DNA of 64,000 nucleotides from Lysinibacillus fusiformis (lineage in GTDB: Bacteria > Bacillota > Bacilli > Bacillales_A > Planococcaceae). Below, in pieces: positions 62,363 through 64,000 of this stretch (position 1 is its first letter; the number at the start of each line of letters is the position of its first letter). The notes beneath the pieces are model-generated. The model was given only the letters and a program-made list of their open reading frames with translations. It made no database searches and was not told the DNA's origin. Position numbers and translations under genes: made by a program. The stretch spans positions 434,001-498,000 of the forward strand of contig NZ_PDFK01000003.1 of the NCBI RefSeq assembly GCF_002845985.1, written 5' to 3'.

Positions 62363-63313
62363 ATGTCCAAAGCCAAACGATTAATTGATATTTTGTTATT
62401 TGTCAGTGCTAAAAAGAAATTTACAGCGCAGGAAATTGCCGACACATTCAATATTTCGGTGCGAACGGTGCATCGTTACCTTTTAGATTTAAGTGACATG
62501 GGGCTACCTATCTATGCGGAGCAGGGCAGACATGGCGGCTATACAGTATTGTCAAATGCGATTCTCCCCCCTATCTTATTTACTGAGGAAGAAGCGGTCT
62601 CTATTTTCTTTGCGTTCCAATCTTTGCATTATTATCGTGACTTACCTTTTAATACCGAAATGAAGTCTGTTTCTCAAAAGCTTTATGATTCCTTACAGAA
62701 GGAGGCCAAGAAAAAGGTGGATACGCTGCAATCCTATATGGCCTTTTGGAATCCTAAAAGGGCCATTACAACACCACTCTTAACAGACGTTTTAGAGGCA
62801 ATCATCAAGCAATCACAATTGCATATCCAATATGAATCAAAGTCTGGTATCACTTCAAAGCATGTCCAGCCTATTGGTGTGTACGCTCATGATGGCTTAT
62901 GGTATATGCCTGCGTTACTATTATCAAACGAAAAAATTTTACTCTTTCGTGTTGATCGTATCCATGCCATTGAAGCCAGCGATGAAAGCCATAAGACGAC
63001 TATGAATTTGCAGCAATGGCTCGAAAGTGCCTATGAACCTCAACATCCTATTCGCTTATATGTAGAATTATCAAGTGAAGGGGTTCGTCAATGTTTAAGT
63101 GAGCCACATCTTGAAAAAGCTGTTGTCCTACTTAGTGATGGTACAGGCTATATTGATACGATAATCGATCAAGGTGAACTTCAATTTAATAGCTCCCTTT
63201 TCTTTCGCCTCGGTCCACATGCGATTGTCAAAGAACCCCAAGCATTAATTCAACTATTGCGTCAGCATGCACACGAGCTATTAGAGATATATCCAGAGCC
63301 AAATGAAAGCTAA
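62363..63313 (+). CDS. WYL-domain transcriptional regulator (YafY type)
   Basis: A 316-residue protein: N-terminal HTH_11 (RLIDILLFVSAKKKFTAQEI, ADTFNISVRTVHRYLLDLSD), the GRHGGYTVL linker and a WYL domain (HIQYESKSGITSKHVQPIGV then YAHDGLWYMPALLL with FRVDRIHAIE), with a C-terminal WCX-like part. WYL regulators bind nucleic acids or small nucleotides. The start follows AAAGGTG. It is divergent from the RibD-like reductase. Confidence 0.9.
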   Translation: MSKAKRLIDILLFVSAKKKFTAQEIADTFNISVRTVHRYLLDLSDMGLPIYAEQGRHGGYTVLSNAILPPILFTEEEAVSIFFAFQSLHYYRDLPFNTEMKSVSQKLYDSLQKEAKKKVDTLQSYMAFWNPKRAITTPLLTDVLEAIIKQSQLHIQYESKSGITSKHVQPIGVYAHDGLWYMPALLLSNEKILLFRVDRIHAIEASDESHKTTMNLQQWLESAYEPQHPIRLYVELSSEGVRQCLSEPHLEKAVVLLSDGTGYIDTIIDQGELQFNSSLFFRLGPHAIVKEPQALIQLLRQHAHELLEIYPEPNES

Positions 63314-63410
63314 TCTGTTAGATGACAATTTCGTCAGATTCGTGTAACCTTCATCGTTACTACTTTTTAGTAAACTATCTTATACTTGGCTTTGAAGGAG
63401 GAGATGACCG

Positions 63411-64000
63411 TTGCAACCAACCGACAACAACAAACGAATTGATACATTAGATTATTTAAGAGGATTCGCTCTACTTGGCATTATTTTAGTTAATATTCCC
63501 GCATTAATGTGGATTGAACCCCCTACATTAACGAGCGATATCGCCTATAGTCGCTTTTTAACTCTTTTTATAGAGGGTAAATTTTTCATCATTTTTTCAT
63601 TTTTATTTGGTATAGGATTCTATCTTTTTATTTCTCGTGCCCTTGCAAGAAATGAAAAAGCTTATTCCTTATTTAGTCGCAGACTTTTGATGTTATTACT
63701 TATGGGGATTGTCCATTTCTATTTCCAACCAGGTGAAGCCTTAACGGTCTATGCCATTTTTGGCTTTGTAGCCTTGCCATTTTATAAAATACGCAAACAA
63801 TTCAATCTAATCATTGGATTAATCCTATTAGCTATTACTGCTTATTGGGGCCTTAAAATTTTGATGCCCTTTCCACTGATTTTGCTAGGTCTAACTGCTG
63901 GTCAATATCGCTTATTTGAAAATATCTCAATTCATCGACATAAAATCATACTAGTAACGATTGTTATGGGCTGTATAAGTATTGCTAGCTGGATTTATCA
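63411..64000 (+). CDS. DUF418 family membrane protein, cut by window edge
   Basis: The first ~196 residues of a multi-span protein starting at TTG after AAGGAGGAG: NNKRIDTLDYLRGFALLGII with LVNIPALM, EGKFFIIFSFLFGIGFYLF, RRLLMLLLMGIVHFYF then GEALTVYAIFGFVALPFYKI, as in DUF418/DUF2306-like membrane proteins (YeiB group). The frame stays open to the right edge. Function unknown. Confidence 0.85.
   Translation, partial: MQPTDNNKRIDTLDYLRGFALLGIILVNIPALMWIEPPTLTSDIAYSRFLTLFIEGKFFIIFSFLFGIGFYLFISRALARNEKAYSLFSRRLLMLLLMGIVHFYFQPGEALTVYAIFGFVALPFYKIRKQFNLIIGLILLAITAYWGLKILMPFPLILLGLTAGQYRLFENISIHRHKIILVTIVMGCISIASWIY

Noticed and set aside
1-64000. CRISPR arrays, tRNA, rRNA or intact transposase genes
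   Set aside because: Looked for regularly spaced repeats, tRNA-like cloverleafs ending CCA and DDE/serine recombinase genes; none was convincing.

Overview
The window looks like chromosome of a low-GC Gram-positive spore former close to Lysinibacillus. This is inferred from gene content: a meso-diaminopimelate dehydrogenase (long associated with Lysinibacillus sphaericus), an S-layer (SLH) protein, a T-box-controlled second-type isoleucyl-tRNA synthetase, a YjcZ-type sporulation peptide and a Ku/LigD pair. Ribosome binding sites are strong (GGAGG type) and most genes end in clear intrinsic terminators. I saw no rRNA, tRNA, CRISPR array or intact insertion sequence.

Layout. 1-5 kb: the 5' part of a SAM riboswitch pointing off the left edge, a GIY-YIG protein, a lipoprotein, a TrmB-type regulator divergent from a TauE/SafE transporter (with a 13-bp perfect palindrome over the transporter promoter), and panF-yhdT. 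5-18.5 kb, the most interesting block: a long minus-strand operon encoding a LIV-type ABC importer (binding protein, two ATPases, two permeases) followed by a KASIII-like condensing enzyme, an alpha/beta hydrolase, a FabG-like reductase, an acyl-CoA ligase and a second short dehydrogenase. Upstream lies a large ATPase-TPR-winged helix-BTAD (SARP/MalT-like) activator. The operon promoter carries two 9-bp direct repeats spaced 11 bp and ending 9 bp before the -10 box, as in SARP promoters, plus a CcpA-like palindrome. I read this as a regulated import-and-activate pathway for an unknown carboxylic acid.

18.5-22.3 kb: ddh, an orphan small protein, and a YeiL-like Crp/Fnr regulator divergent from an MFS transporter. 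22.4-25.7 kb: small accessory genes (two hypotheticals, DinB, another hypothetical, GrpB, DUF2975), with a member of one intergenic repeat family at each boundary between gene units. 26-34 kb: a bicupin oxalate decarboxylase with an altered lid, a MocR regulator divergent from a LysE exporter, a roughly 600-bp composite repeat bounded by duplicated terminators, and T-box-ileS. 34-36.2 kb is eroding (DUF2785 and sigma-factor pseudogenes). 36-42 kb: Lrp regulator/DJ-1 protein, SLH protein and aconitase with a CcpC-like box.

42.2-47.8 kb is accessory: a secreted SAR2788-like toxin with a probable immunity gene, a fused remnant of a phage tail-tube gene and an endolysin, a geobacillin-26-like secreted protein with a small membrane partner, repeated CCAGG-type hairpins and gene fragments. 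47.8-64 kb: LysR regulator/EamA transporter, three sub-50-residue proteins, a CDF transporter, an SDR, two GNAT proteins overall in the window (one here), a chemoreceptor, an MBL hydrolase, the divergent NHEJ pair ligD/ku, a P-loop kinase-like protein, a RibD-like reductase divergent from a WYL regulator, and the start of a DUF418 membrane protein running off the right edge.
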